Both the position numbers and the translations under genes were made by a program. A DNA stretch of 64,000 bases from Ezakiella sp. GTDB taxonomy: Bacteria; Bacillota; Clostridia; Tissierellales; Peptoniphilaceae. The first letter of the stretch is position 1, and each line of letters begins with the position of its first letter. The DNA lies in contig JALEOH010000030.1 of the NCBI GenBank assembly GCA_022766605.1, positions 62,001 through 126,000 of the forward strand, written 5' to 3'. The notes under the pieces are model-generated. The model was not told the DNA's origin and made no database searches. It saw only the letters and a program-made list of their open reading frames with translations. Of this stretch, positions 17,358 through 28,925 are shown piece after piece.

Positions 17358-18644
17358 ATGCGTCTCGAATTAGGATATATCGATATCAAAGATATCCAAT
17401 TTGGTGATAAAACCGAAATTAAAGATGGTACTCTTTTCGTCAATAAACAAGAGATCATCGACTTGGTTTTAGAGGATGAACACATCAAGAGTGCTGACGT
17501 CGAGCTCGCAAGACCAGGCGAAAGCATCAGAATAACCCCTGTTAAGGATGTTGTTGAACCACGCGTAAAAGTTGAGGGTCCAGGAGGAGTTTTCCCAGGA
17601 GTACTCTCAAAAGTTGACATTGTAGGAAGTGGCAAGACCCACGTACTAAGAGGCTGTGCTGTTGTTACAACAGGAAAGATCGTTGGCTTCCAAGAAGGAA
17701 TCGTCGACATGACAGGCCCTGGTGCTGAGTATACACCATTTTCAAAGACTTTAAACATTGTTTTAAAGGCTGATCCAATCGATGGCATCAAGCAACACGA
17801 CCATGAAAAGGCATTGAGATTTGCTGGATTTAAAACAGCTGCTTATCTTGCTGAAGCTGGACGAAATCTTGAGCCAAATGAAACAGAATCTTTTGAAACT
17901 CTACCATTAATGGAAGGTGCAGAGAAATTCAAAGGACTACCAAGAGTAGCCTATGTACAAATGCTACAATCACAAGGTCTACTTCATGACACTTATGTCT
18001 ATGGTGTAGATGCTAAGCAAATAGTTCCAACACTTCTCTATCCAACAGAAGTATTTGATGGAGCAATTATCAGCGGAAACTGCGTTTCAAGCTGCGATAA
18101 GAATCCAACTTATGTTCACTGCAATAACGAAGTTATTAAGAATCTATATAAGGTTCATGGCAAGGAAATCAACTTTGTTGGAATGATTATCACAAATGAA
18201 AATGTTTATCTAGCAGATAAAGAGCGTTCGTCAAACTGGACAGCAAAGCTTTGCAGATATTTGGATCTAGATGGTATCGTTCTTTCACAAGAAGGATTTG
18301 GTAACCCAGATACAGACCTTATCATGAATGCAAAGAAGATTGAAAAGCAAGGCGTAAAGACAGTTATTATTACAGATGAATATGCAGGCCGCGATGGTGC
18401 CAGCCAATCATTAGCTGACGCTGATCCACTAGCAGATGCAGTAGTAACTGGTGGTAATGCTAACCAATTTATTGTTCTACCAAAACTTGATAAAGTTATT
18501 GGCGATGTACAATATGTTGACATTATTGCAGGTGGATCCGACGGATCATTAAAAGAAGACGGATCAATCGAAGTTGAAATCCAAGCAATTACCGGTGCAA
18601 CAAATGAAACTGGTTTTGGATATTTAACAGCAAGAGGAAAATAG
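17358..18644 (+). CDS. grdE: Glycine reductase complex component B, proprotein GrdE
   Basis: GrdE is the precursor of the pyruvoyl-containing subunits of substrate-specific protein B, which binds glycine as a Schiff base. The 428 residues contain the autoprocessing site GNCVSSCDK, with Cys242 being the residue converted to pyruvoyl on Asn-Cys cleavage in studied homologues. AAGGAGGTGA is an almost ideal ribosome binding site. Codon use is biased to C-ending codons, consistent with very high expression. Confidence 0.96.
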   Translation: MRLELGYIDIKDIQFGDKTEIKDGTLFVNKQEIIDLVLEDEHIKSADVELARPGESIRITPVKDVVEPRVKVEGPGGVFPGVLSKVDIVGSGKTHVLRGCAVVTTGKIVGFQEGIVDMTGPGAEYTPFSKTLNIVLKADPIDGIKQHDHEKALRFAGFKTAAYLAEAGRNLEPNETESFETLPLMEGAEKFKGLPRVAYVQMLQSQGLLHDTYVYGVDAKQIVPTLLYPTEVFDGAIISGNCVSSCDKNPTYVHCNNEVIKNLYKVHGKEINFVGMIITNENVYLADKERSSNWTAKLCRYLDLDGIVLSQEGFGNPDTDLIMNAKKIEKQGVKTVIITDEYAGRDGASQSLADADPLADAVVTGGNANQFIVLPKLDKVIGDVQYVDIIAGGSDGSLKEDGSIEVEIQAITGATNETGFGYLTARGK

Positions 18645-18692
18645 TTTCCAATTAAAATAAAAAATAAAATAAAATATTAAAGGAGGAACCAA

Positions 18693-19166
18693 ATGTTATT
18701 TACAGATAGCACAAAAGTCATCATCATTGGTGACAGAGATGGTGTTCCTGGTCCCGCGATAGAAGAGTGCGTTAAGACGACTCCAGCAGAGGTAGTATTC
18801 TCAGCTACTGAATGTTTCGTCTGAACGGCCGCAGGAGCAATGGACTTGGAAAACCAAAACAGAGTTAAGGAAGCCGTAGATAAGTACGGTGCAGAAAACG
18901 TTGTTGTTTTACTAGGAGGATCAGAAGCAGAAACAGCTGGATTAGCAGCTGAAACTGTTACAAATGGTGACCCTACCTGGGCAGGTCCGCTCGCCGGAGT
19001 CTCGTTGGGACTCAAGGTCTATCACGTATTAGAAGAAGAAGTTAAGAATGAAGTCGATCCAGAAGTATTTGACGAACAAGTTGGAATGATGGAAATGGTT
19101 CTTGACGGAGATGCAATCAACGCTGAAATCAAATCAATGAGAGATCAGTATTGTCAATTTTTATAA
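18693..19166 (+). CDS. grdA: Glycine reductase selenoprotein A (Sec at residue 44)
   Basis: GrdA is the small selenoprotein that carries the carboxymethyl group as a Se-carboxymethyl-selenocysteine intermediate. An in-frame TGA at 18822-18824 encodes Sec44 within ECFVUTAAGAM, which matches the family C-x-x-U motif. Read through, the protein is 157 residues, the normal GrdA size. The true start is ATG 18693 behind GGAGGAACC; taking 18840 as start would delete the active site. The machinery for Sec insertion (selA/B/C/D) is not in the window. Confidence 0.97.
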
Positions 19167-19200
19167 TTCACATCCTATAGAGTAAGAAAGGGGGAACGAA

Positions 19201-20511
19201 ATGGAGAAATTCAGAGTTGTTCATTATATCAACCAATTCTTCGCTGGTATCGGTGGAGAGGAAAAGGCTGATATAAAACCAGAAGTAAGAGATGGAGCAG
19301 TTGGCCCTGGTAATGCACTTCAAGGCGCATTTAAGGGAGAAGCCGAAATCGTAAAGACGATTATCTGCGGAGACTCTTATTTCGGTGAAAATATCGAAGA
19401 AGCTAAAAAGGAAATACTCTCTATTGTCGAAGAAATTAAACCCGATCTCTTCATAGCAGGTCCTGCATTTAACGCTGGTCGTTATGGTGTAGCAGCTGCA
19501 ACTATTACCGATGCTGTTCAAAATGAACTAGGAATTCCATCTGTAACAGGAATGTATATTGAAAATCCTGGCGCAGATATGTTCAAAAAATCGGTATATA
19601 TCGTATCAACCGGAAACTCAGCTGCAGCTATGGGTAAGGCAGTACCAGTACTTGCTAAGCTTGGCTTGAAGCTAGTTAAGAATGAAGAAATCGGAACACC
19701 AGATGAAGAAGGATATATCGAAAGAGGTATCAGATACAATTTCTTCCATGAAGAAAGAGGAGCTAAGAGAGCTGTAGACATGCTCTTAAAGAAATTGAAG
19801 GGAGAGGAATTCGTAACTGAATATCCAATGCCTCAATTTGATAGAGTCGATCCTAATCCAGCAGTTAAGGATTTATCCAAGGCAAAAATCGCTCTTTGCA
19901 CATCAGGCGGTATTGTGCCCAAGGGAAATCCTGATCACATTGAATCATCATCTGCAAGCAAATATGGTGAATATTCAATCGAAGGCGTAAATGACCTTAC
20001 AGCAGAGACATATGAAACTGCTCACGGTGGATATGACCCAGTTTATGCAAATGAAGATCCCGATAGAGTACTACCAGTAGACGTATTAAGAGAAATGGAA
20101 AAGGAAGGAGTTATTGGCTCCCTTCACAATAAATTCTATACAACTGTTGGTAATGGTACAGCTGTTGCAAGTGCTAAGGCATTTGCTGCAGAATATGCAC
20201 AAAAGTTACTTGCAGACGGAGTAGATGCAGTTATCATGACCTCAACCTGAGGCACCTGTACACGTTGCGGTGCAACGATGGTTAAGGAAATTGAGCGTGC
20301 TGGCCTACCAGTAGTCCACATGTGCACAGTTACTCCTATTTCAATGACAGTTGGTGCAAATAGAATTGTTCCAACAATTGCTATTCCTCACCCACTAGGA
20401 GATCCTAAATTAGATAAGGAAGAGGAATACAAACTAAGAAAAGGTTTAGTTGAAAAAGCACTTAAGGCCCTAACAACAGAAGTTGACGGACAAACAGTAT
20501 TTGAAGACTAA
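19201..20511 (+). CDS. grdB: Glycine reductase selenoprotein B, GrdB (Sec at residue 350)
   Basis: GrdB is the selenoprotein subunit of protein B that attacks the alpha-carbon of pyruvoyl-bound glycine and releases ammonia. TGA at 20248-20250 encodes Sec350 in the motif TSTUGTCTRC, a U-x-x-C-x-x-C arrangement. Read through, the protein has 436 residues. A hairpin directly after the TGA (GCACC 20252-20256 with GGTGC 20269-20273) is a candidate bacterial SECIS element. Without read-through the gene would look like two fragments (19201-20250 and 20278-20511). Confidence 0.97.
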
Positions 20512-20519
20512 TCGTAGAT

Positions 20520-20548
20520 AAGCCGGGGTCTTCCCCGGCTTTATTTTA
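20520..20548 (+). terminator. Terminator between grdB and grdC
   Basis: A 9-bp GC-rich perfect stem (20520-20528 with 20533-20541) with a TCTT loop is followed by TTATTTTA. It divides the grd operon into an upstream part for proteins A and B and a downstream part for protein C. Confidence 0.85.
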
Positions 20549-20636
20549 TAAATTGACCAAATGGTAAACCCGAATGGCTAAAGGGTATAAATAAGCCGTA
20601 AGCATTATATGCAAATTATTTTTGGAGGTGTATTAA
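20549..20636 (+). promoter_or_regulatory. grdC leader without a clear promoter
   Basis: This 88-bp leader contains TTGACC at 20553, but no matching -10 at normal spacing. Small hairpins are possible (ACCC/GGGT and GCAT/ATGC), followed by a strong GGAGGTG. Either a weak promoter lies here or grdCD depends on terminator read-through. Confidence 0.35.
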
Positions 20637-22211
20637 TTGAGTTTTTCAGTTAACAAAGGTAGCAGTTATGTTTTGATGCACTGCCCAGATATGGTTCTTC
20701 ACAACGGAACCACACAAACAAGTGCACAATTTATTATCGATCATGATAAGGACGAAGCAAAAAGAGACGCAGAACGTAAGTATTTGGAATCAGTTCCAAG
20801 TCATTTAAGATCATTTGAAGAAGCTGTAAGTTATTATCCAAATCAAATTTATATTGGCAATGAAAGACCAGAGGTTCTTGCTGATCTAGAGATGCCATGG
20901 ACTAACCACAAGATGGAAAATGCTGATAGACATGGTAAATATGGAGAAATCATGCCACAAGATGAATTTATTGCTATGATTAAAATCGTAGACGTATTTG
21001 ACTTAGTATTACTTGAAGCAGGATTCAACGATGAAGTTAAAAAGAAGATGGAAGCACATCCGCTAGTTAGTGATGAATTAGTTGCAAAGCTAAAAGATGG
21101 AGTAGAACAAGCTAAAATCGATTCTCTAATTGAAAATGAACATTCAGAACCACTTATCTTTAATGGAAAGGCTGTTGGATGTGTTAAGAGAGCTCACGAC
21201 ATCGATGCTAATCTATCGGCTCATGTTGTGTTTGAAAATCTTGTTTCTAAGGCTTCAGGAGTTATGGCAGCTCTTCACTGCATCGATAAAAATGGATTTG
21301 ATCCACTTGATATCGAATATGTAGTAGAATGTTCAGAAGAGGCTTGCGGAGACATGAACCAACGTGGTGGTGGTAACTTTGCTAAAGCTATTGCTGAATT
21401 TGCTGGACTTAAAAATGCTAGTGGATCTGATACAAGAGGATTCTGTGCTGCTCCTACTCACGCATTAGTTGTTGCAAGCTCACTCGTAGCTTCTGGCACC
21501 TACAAAAATGTTCTAGTAGTAGCTGGTGGTTCAACCGCAAAGCTTGGTATGAATGGTAAGGACCATGTTAAGAAGGGTCTTCCAATTATTGAAGACTGTG
21601 TAGCTGGTTTTGCTACTATTATCGGTGAAAATGATGGAAAGAATCCAATTATGAGAAATGATATAGTTGGTCGTCATACAGTTGGAACAGGTTCAGCTCC
21701 ACAAGCTGTTATTTCATCGCTAGTTACAGATCCACTTGATAAAGCTGGATTAAAGATTACTGATATTGATAAATATTCAGTTGAAATGCAAAATCCAGAT
21801 ATTACAAAGCCAGCTGGTGCAGGAGATGTTCCGGAAGCTAACTACAAGATGATTGGTGCTCTTGCTGTTAAGTCAGGAGTAATTGAAAAGACAGCTCTTC
21901 CAACATTTGCTAAGACATATGGCGTAAATGGTTGGGCTCCAACTCAAGGACATATTCCATCAGGCGTTCCATATCTTGGATTCCTAAGAGAAGATATGCT
22001 AGAAGGAAAGATAAATAGAGCTATGATCGTTGGTAAGGGTTCGCTCTTCCTAGGAAGAATGACCAACCTATTCGATGGTACCTCAATCGTTATTGAAAGA
22101 AATACTGGAAAGACGGAGGAATCAGCAGGAGCTTCAACAGACGAAGATACGATTAAGAAGTATTTTGCTGAAGCAATGAGAGAATTTGCTGCAGCTTTTA
22201 AAGCAGAATAG
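20637..22211 (+). CDS. grdC: Glycine reductase complex component C, subunit beta (GrdC)
   Basis: GrdC is the larger subunit of protein C. It takes the carboxymethyl group from selenoprotein A as an acetyl thioester and, with GrdD, releases acetyl phosphate. The 524-residue protein has a thiolase/KAS-like fold with conserved stretches such as ECSEEACGDMNQRGGGN and a C-terminal substrate domain. It starts at TTG 20637 behind GGAGGTG. It is separated from grdB by a terminator. Confidence 0.95.
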   Translation: MSFSVNKGSSYVLMHCPDMVLHNGTTQTSAQFIIDHDKDEAKRDAERKYLESVPSHLRSFEEAVSYYPNQIYIGNERPEVLADLEMPWTNHKMENADRHGKYGEIMPQDEFIAMIKIVDVFDLVLLEAGFNDEVKKKMEAHPLVSDELVAKLKDGVEQAKIDSLIENEHSEPLIFNGKAVGCVKRAHDIDANLSAHVVFENLVSKASGVMAALHCIDKNGFDPLDIEYVVECSEEACGDMNQRGGGNFAKAIAEFAGLKNASGSDTRGFCAAPTHALVVASSLVASGTYKNVLVVAGGSTAKLGMNGKDHVKKGLPIIEDCVAGFATIIGENDGKNPIMRNDIVGRHTVGTGSAPQAVISSLVTDPLDKAGLKITDIDKYSVEMQNPDITKPAGAGDVPEANYKMIGALAVKSGVIEKTALPTFAKTYGVNGWAPTQGHIPSGVPYLGFLREDMLEGKINRAMIVGKGSLFLGRMTNLFDGTSIVIERNTGKTEESAGASTDEDTIKKYFAEAMREFAAAFKAE

Positions 22212-22221
22212 AGGTGGCTAA

Positions 22222-23403
22222 ATGTCAGAACAAAATATTAAAAAGATGATTGGGGACGTGTTTGAAGAAATTGCTAACGGAATCGAGTCAGGTAATTTTG
22301 GCAAAAGAGTTAGAGTAGGTCTAACTGCATTTGGTAGTGAACACGGAACTGATAATCTAGTTAAAGGCGCTGAACTCGCTCAAGCTAATGATCCATCTAT
22401 TGAAGTATGTTTAATTGGGCCAAAGGTGGAATCCAATCTTACCCAATTTAATGCTGAAACAGAAGATGAAGGATATAAATTGATGGAGCAATTGCTTGAC
22501 GATGGTACAATTGATGCTTGCGTCACAATGCACTATAATTTCCCGATTGGCGTAAGTACAGTTGGTCGTGTGATAACTCCAGCTATGGCAAAAGAAATGA
22601 CCATTGCAACAACTACAGGAACATCCTCACCACATAGAGTTGAGGCTATGGTATTAAATGGTGTTGCAGGAATTATCACAGCTAAGGCTATGGGCAATCC
22701 TGACCCCACAGTCGGAATACTAAATGTCGATGGTGCTCGTCAAGTTGAGAGAGCATTAAAAGACTTGTCAAACGGTGGATATCCAATTAAATTTGCTGAA
22801 TCAAATAGAGCAGATGGTGGTTGTGTAATGAGAGGTAATGACTTGCTTCAAGGTGTTCCAGATGTTATGGTAACGGATACTCTTACAGGAAATATTTTAA
22901 TGAAAGTATTTTCAAGTTATCAAACAGGTGGTGGATTTGAAGCGATGGGCTATGGTTATGGTCCAGGAATTGGGCAAGGCTACGAAAGAGTTATTTTAAT
23001 TGTAAGCCGCGCAAGTGGTTATCCAGTTATTGCAAATGCAATTAATTATGCTGGAAAGGCAATCAAAGGTGGATTAAAAACTCTTGTTAAGACCGAGTTT
23101 GATAAAGCAAATCACGCAGGACTATCAAAGATTTTAGAAGGATTTAAAAAGGAATCCGAAAAAGCACAAGATTCTAAAGAAGAAGTAAAAATGCCAGATA
23201 AGGAAATAGTAGAAAGCTCTATCGCAGGCATCGATATACTTGAGCTTGAAGATGCAGTTCAAGCATTATGGGCAGCTGGAATTTATGCTGAAAGTGGCAT
23301 GGGTTGTACTGGACCAATTGTCATGGTTAGTTCGACTAAGTTAGAAGCAGCTAAACATGAACTTGCCAAAGCAGGATATGTAGCAGAAGAATCCAATTGC
23401 TAA
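22222..23403 (+). CDS. grdD: Glycine reductase complex component C, subunit alpha (GrdD)
   Basis: GrdD is the second subunit of protein C, a PlsX/phosphotransacetylase-like protein that phosphorolyses the acetyl-enzyme to acetyl phosphate, which then yields ATP through acetate kinase. The 393 residues include the glycine-rich nucleotide/phosphate region and a C-terminal cysteine segment GMGCTGPIVM. It follows grdC by 10 bp. A strong terminator ends the operon. Confidence 0.94.
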   Translation: MSEQNIKKMIGDVFEEIANGIESGNFGKRVRVGLTAFGSEHGTDNLVKGAELAQANDPSIEVCLIGPKVESNLTQFNAETEDEGYKLMEQLLDDGTIDACVTMHYNFPIGVSTVGRVITPAMAKEMTIATTTGTSSPHRVEAMVLNGVAGIITAKAMGNPDPTVGILNVDGARQVERALKDLSNGGYPIKFAESNRADGGCVMRGNDLLQGVPDVMVTDTLTGNILMKVFSSYQTGGGFEAMGYGYGPGIGQGYERVILIVSRASGYPVIANAINYAGKAIKGGLKTLVKTEFDKANHAGLSKILEGFKKESEKAQDSKEEVKMPDKEIVESSIAGIDILELEDAVQALWAAGIYAESGMGCTGPIVMVSSTKLEAAKHELAKAGYVAEESNC

Positions 23404-23413
23404 TAGAACTTTT

Positions 23414-23445
23414 AAAGAAGCTATCAAATGGTAGCTTCTTTTTTT
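23414..23445 (+). terminator. Terminator after grdD
   Basis: The 10-bp stem AAAGAAGCTA (23414-23423) with TAGCTTCTTT (23432-23441) is followed by a T-run. It ends the glycine reductase operon. Confidence 0.88.
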
Positions 23446-23541
23446 ATGGCATTTCTCAAAAAAGTTATGCAATAAGAGCAATATTAATAATTTATAGTTA
23501 AAAGCAACTCAATAAGGGGTAAAGATAAGTTGAAGAGAATA

Positions 23542-23561
23542 AATTGCATTTTTATGCAATT
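23542..23561 (+). promoter_or_regulatory. Hairpin in the gap leader
   Basis: AATTGCAT (23542-23549) and ATGCAATT (23554-23561) form an 8-bp stem with a TTTT loop, 13 nt before the GGAGG of gap. No T-run follows. It may be a 5' stabiliser or an operator-like palindrome. I could not assign a confident -35/-10 for this operon. Confidence 0.4.
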
Positions 23562-23584
23562 AAATAAATAATTGGAGGTATATT

Positions 23585-24592
23585 ATGAAAGTTGGAATTA
23601 ATGGATTTGGAAGAATTGGACGCGATGTTGCAAGAATTTTGGTTGAATATCCAAATGAAAATTTGGAACTTGTCCAAATAAATGCAAGTGGAGATCTAGA
23701 TGATTTAAAACATCTATTTAAATATGATTCGCTCTATGGTATGCTCACAAAAGAAATTTCTGTCGAAGATGGCGGATTTACCATAGATGGCAAGCATATT
23801 GAATTTACTGCTGAAAGAGATCCTGCAAATATCGACTGGAGCAAGAATGGGGTTGAGCTTGTAATCGATTCTACAGGTGCATTCAAAGACATGGAAGGTC
23901 TTGGTAAGCATTTAAGAGGAAGTGTTAAAAAAGTAATTCTGACAGCTCCTGGAAAAGGACTTGACAATACCATAGTTATGGGCGTAAATGATGATACTTA
24001 TGACCCAAATACTCAAAATATTATATCTAATGCAAGTTGTACCACAAATTGCCTAGCACCAGTAGTGAAGGTAATAGAAGACAAGATTGGAATTGAAAAG
24101 GGTATGATGACAACATGCCATGCTTATACAGGAGATCAAATGCTTCTTGATAAGAGACATAAATCAGATAGACGTCGTGCTCGCGCTGCAGCTTTAAGTA
24201 TGATTCCAACAACAACAGGAGCTGCAAAGGCTGTTGCTGAGGTTATTCCTAGCTTAAAAGGCAAGTTAAATGGTTATGCTCTTAGAGTTCCAACTCCAAC
24301 AGTATCCGTAGTTGATGTTGTCTGCGAATTAAAAAGACCATCAAGTGTGGAAGAAGTTAATTCACTTTTAAAATCTGCTAGTGAAAATGAAATGAAAGGC
24401 ATACTTGGATATACTGAAGAAGAGCTTGTAAGCATTGATTTTCAAAAAGACAATAGAAGCTCGATTGTAGATAGCAAGCTGACCATGATGATGGGCGACA
24501 ATATGGTAAAGATTGTCAGCTGGTATGACAATGAATGGGGCTATTCAATGAGAGTAGTTGATCTAGCTGAGATGGTAGCAACGAGAAAATAA
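23585..24592 (+). CDS. gap: Glyceraldehyde-3-phosphate dehydrogenase
   Basis: This is the NAD-dependent glycolytic GAPDH. The N-terminal Rossmann loop GINGFGRIGRD and the active-site SNASCTTNC with nucleophile Cys152 are present; the length is 335 residues. No cggR regulator precedes it, unlike in many Firmicutes. The stop overlaps the pgk start by one base (TAATG). Confidence 0.97.
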   Translation: MKVGINGFGRIGRDVARILVEYPNENLELVQINASGDLDDLKHLFKYDSLYGMLTKEISVEDGGFTIDGKHIEFTAERDPANIDWSKNGVELVIDSTGAFKDMEGLGKHLRGSVKKVILTAPGKGLDNTIVMGVNDDTYDPNTQNIISNASCTTNCLAPVVKVIEDKIGIEKGMMTTCHAYTGDQMLLDKRHKSDRRRARAAALSMIPTTTGAAKAVAEVIPSLKGKLNGYALRVPTPTVSVVDVVCELKRPSSVEEVNSLLKSASENEMKGILGYTEEELVSIDFQKDNRSSIVDSKLTMMMGDNMVKIVSWYDNEWGYSMRVVDLAEMVATRK

Positions 24593-25776
24593 TGAAAAAG
24601 ACTGTAAAAGACATCGATATAAAGGGCAAAAAAGTTCTAGTAAGGGTGGACTTTAATGTGCCGATGGAAGATGGTAAGATAACTGATGATTTTAGAATAG
24701 TTTCGTCTTTAAAGACCATCAATTATCTACTGGAAAATGGTGCTAAGGTGGTTCTTATGAGCCATCTTGGAAGGCCAAAGGGTGAATATAATAAAAAATA
24801 TTCTCTAAAGCCAGTAGCAGAGAGACTATCTGAGTTAATTAATTGTGAAGTGAAATTTTTAGAAACTGAAGTGCCGGCTAATGGTGATACAGTTGCACTT
24901 GCAGATAGTCTAAAAGAGGGCGAAATAATGCTACTTGAAAATACTAGATTTGTCCCGGGCGAAGAAAAAAATGACGCTGAACTTGCAAAATTATTTGCTC
25001 GTCACGGTGAAATCTTTGTAAATGATGCATTTGGTACCGCTCATAGAGCACATGCTTCAAATGTAGGTGTAAGTAGTTTGCTTCCAGCGGTGGCAGGATT
25101 TTTAGTAGAGGATGAAATAAAATATATCGGAAACAATCTAGATAATCCTAGTCACCCATTTGTCGCAATTTTAGGAGGGGCTAAAGTCAGTGACAAGATA
25201 GGAGTAATAAATAATCTATTGGAAAAATGCGATTCAATTTTAATCGGTGGAGCCATGGCCAATACTTTTTTAGCAGCTAAGGGATATGATATGGGTAAAT
25301 CGCTTGTTGAGGAGGACAAGATATGCCTTGCTAAGGAAATACTAAAAAAAGCTGAGGAAAAAGGAGTTAATCTTCTTTTACCAGTGGATTTAATTGCAAC
25401 CGATAGTCTTGAAAAATCGACTAATATTCGAGTGGTCGGATTAGGAGATGATATGAAAGGGGTTATGGCTGTAGATATTGGAGATGAAACAATTGCAAGT
25501 TTCTCAAAAATAATAAAAGACGCCAAACTCATAATATGGAATGGACCAATGGGAGTATTTGAAAATGAAAAATTCTCAAAAGGAACCTTTAGTATCGCAA
25601 AGGCAATTGCAGAATCAAATGCGATTTCAATAATTGGCGGAGGTGACTCTGCTCTTGCGGTAAAACTATCTGGCTATGAAGAAAAAGTAAGCCATGTTTC
25701 AACCGGCGGTGGAGCAAGCCTTGAGATGATGGAAGGAAAGACTCTGCCAGGAATTGCAGCATTGATGGAGGCGTAG
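24592..25776 (+). CDS. pgk: Phosphoglycerate kinase
   Basis: Phosphoglycerate kinase makes ATP and 3-phosphoglycerate from 1,3-bisphosphoglycerate. The N-terminal signature VLVRVDFNVPM and the C-terminal GGGDSA nucleotide loop are present in a standard 394-residue protein. It is translationally coupled to gap and followed 7 bp later by tpiA. Confidence 0.97.
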   Translation: MKKTVKDIDIKGKKVLVRVDFNVPMEDGKITDDFRIVSSLKTINYLLENGAKVVLMSHLGRPKGEYNKKYSLKPVAERLSELINCEVKFLETEVPANGDTVALADSLKEGEIMLLENTRFVPGEEKNDAELAKLFARHGEIFVNDAFGTAHRAHASNVGVSSLLPAVAGFLVEDEIKYIGNNLDNPSHPFVAILGGAKVSDKIGVINNLLEKCDSILIGGAMANTFLAAKGYDMGKSLVEEDKICLAKEILKKAEEKGVNLLLPVDLIATDSLEKSTNIRVVGLGDDMKGVMAVDIGDETIASFSKIIKDAKLIIWNGPMGVFENEKFSKGTFSIAKAIAESNAISIIGGGDSALAVKLSGYEEKVSHVSTGGGASLEMMEGKTLPGIAALMEA

Positions 25777-25783
25777 TGGAATT

Positions 25784-27822
<2,039 letters not shown>

Positions 27823-27846
27823 TATTACACTTTTATTACAAAAAAC

Positions 27847-27875
27847 TTGCAATTTTGATTATTATATTGTATAAT
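27847..27875 (+). promoter_or_regulatory. Promoter of the NlpC/P60 gene
   Basis: TTGCAA (27847-27852) and TATAAT (27870-27875) are spaced by 17 bp, 27 bp before the start codon. Confidence 0.8.
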
Positions 27876-27902
27876 ATAGTAGTTAAAACCAAGGAGGAAA
27901 GT

Positions 27903-28916
27903 ATGAAGAAAGTAGTTAAAAGCGTGCTTAAAGTAATTGGAGCCGCTTCTATACTCGTGTTTGCAACATTTGACACGGGGACCATAATAAATCCAGTGGA
28001 TGTAAAAACAACAACCGGAGAGATTATCTCCCTAAGCGATGGGGAAAATGTCGATGTTTTAAAAGAAACTCCGGATGGTTTTATTGTTCAAAAAGACAAT
28101 GTAAATGCAGAAGTAAATCATAAGGATATATTGATATTTAAAGGCGATACTTCCGAGTATACTGTAAGAAGATTAACCCCATTACTAGATAATAAAAATG
28201 GCGGTGAGGCCAAAAGAGTATTAATGGAAGGTGAGGCAGTTACAGTTCAATTAAATGAAGGCGAATATTCATTTGTCCTAACTGAGGATAACAAAACAGG
28301 CTATGTACTTTCAAGTGATCTAGCCAAAGAAGTAGTTGAAAATGTGGTAAATGCAGTAATAACTGGCCCCTATCAATTAATTGATGGAACGACATTTAAA
28401 TCAGGTACGCCCGTGGTAATAAAAAACTATCAAAATGGTCAATTTACCGTACTTGAAAAGGGTGGAGTAGAATTTATGATCGATAAGGAATATGTGAAGA
28501 TTAATTATGACGAATTAAATCGTGGTATAGAATCAAGAAATACTGCACTTCAAAATGATATATTAAATATTGCAATGTCAAAGCTCGGCACACCATATGC
28601 TTATGGTACAAGTGGACCAAATAGCTTTGATTGCTCAGGCTTTACCAGCTATGTATATAAAGAACTTGGAATTAAAATTCCACGCTCAAGCGCAAGCCAA
28701 TCGGGCTATGGTAAGACAGTTAGCAAAGAAGAACTACTGCCTGGAGATTTGGTATTTTTTAACACTTATGGTAGTGGAGTAAGCCATGTTGGCATATATA
28801 TTGGTGAAGGCAAATTCATCCATGCTGCAAGTACTAATGAGATGAGAGTAATGATAAATTCACTAAGTGAAAATTATTATAAATCGAGATATATTACAGC
28901 AAAGCGTGTATTTTAG
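27903..28916 (+). CDS. Secreted NlpC/P60 family peptidoglycan endopeptidase
   Basis: This 337-residue cell-wall hydrolase is predicted to cleave D-Glu-diaminopimelate type bonds. It has a signal peptide (about 1-30), two SH3-like segments (about 35-210) for wall binding and a C-terminal NlpC/P60 domain. The catalytic residues are visible as FDCSGF (Cys), SHVGIY (His) and FIHAAS (His). ATG 27903 has AAGGAGG at proper spacing and gives a clean signal peptide; an open upstream extension runs through the promoter and is rejected. Confidence 0.93.
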   Translation: MKKVVKSVLKVIGAASILVFATFDTGTIINPVDVKTTTGEIISLSDGENVDVLKETPDGFIVQKDNVNAEVNHKDILIFKGDTSEYTVRRLTPLLDNKNGGEAKRVLMEGEAVTVQLNEGEYSFVLTEDNKTGYVLSSDLAKEVVENVVNAVITGPYQLIDGTTFKSGTPVVIKNYQNGQFTVLEKGGVEFMIDKEYVKINYDELNRGIESRNTALQNDILNIAMSKLGTPYAYGTSGPNSFDCSGFTSYVYKELGIKIPRSSASQSGYGKTVSKEELLPGDLVFFNTYGSGVSHVGIYIGEGKFIHAASTNEMRVMINSLSENYYKSRYITAKRVF

Positions 28917-28925
28917 GGAGGAAAG

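Noticed and set aside
18840..19166. Independent 108-residue gene starting inside grdA
   Set aside because: It is the part of grdA after the Sec codon; the upstream frame with its ribosome binding site and conserved C-x-x-U motif shows one gene.
20278..20511. Small separate gene after grdB
   Set aside because: It is the C-terminal part of grdB after the Sec codon.
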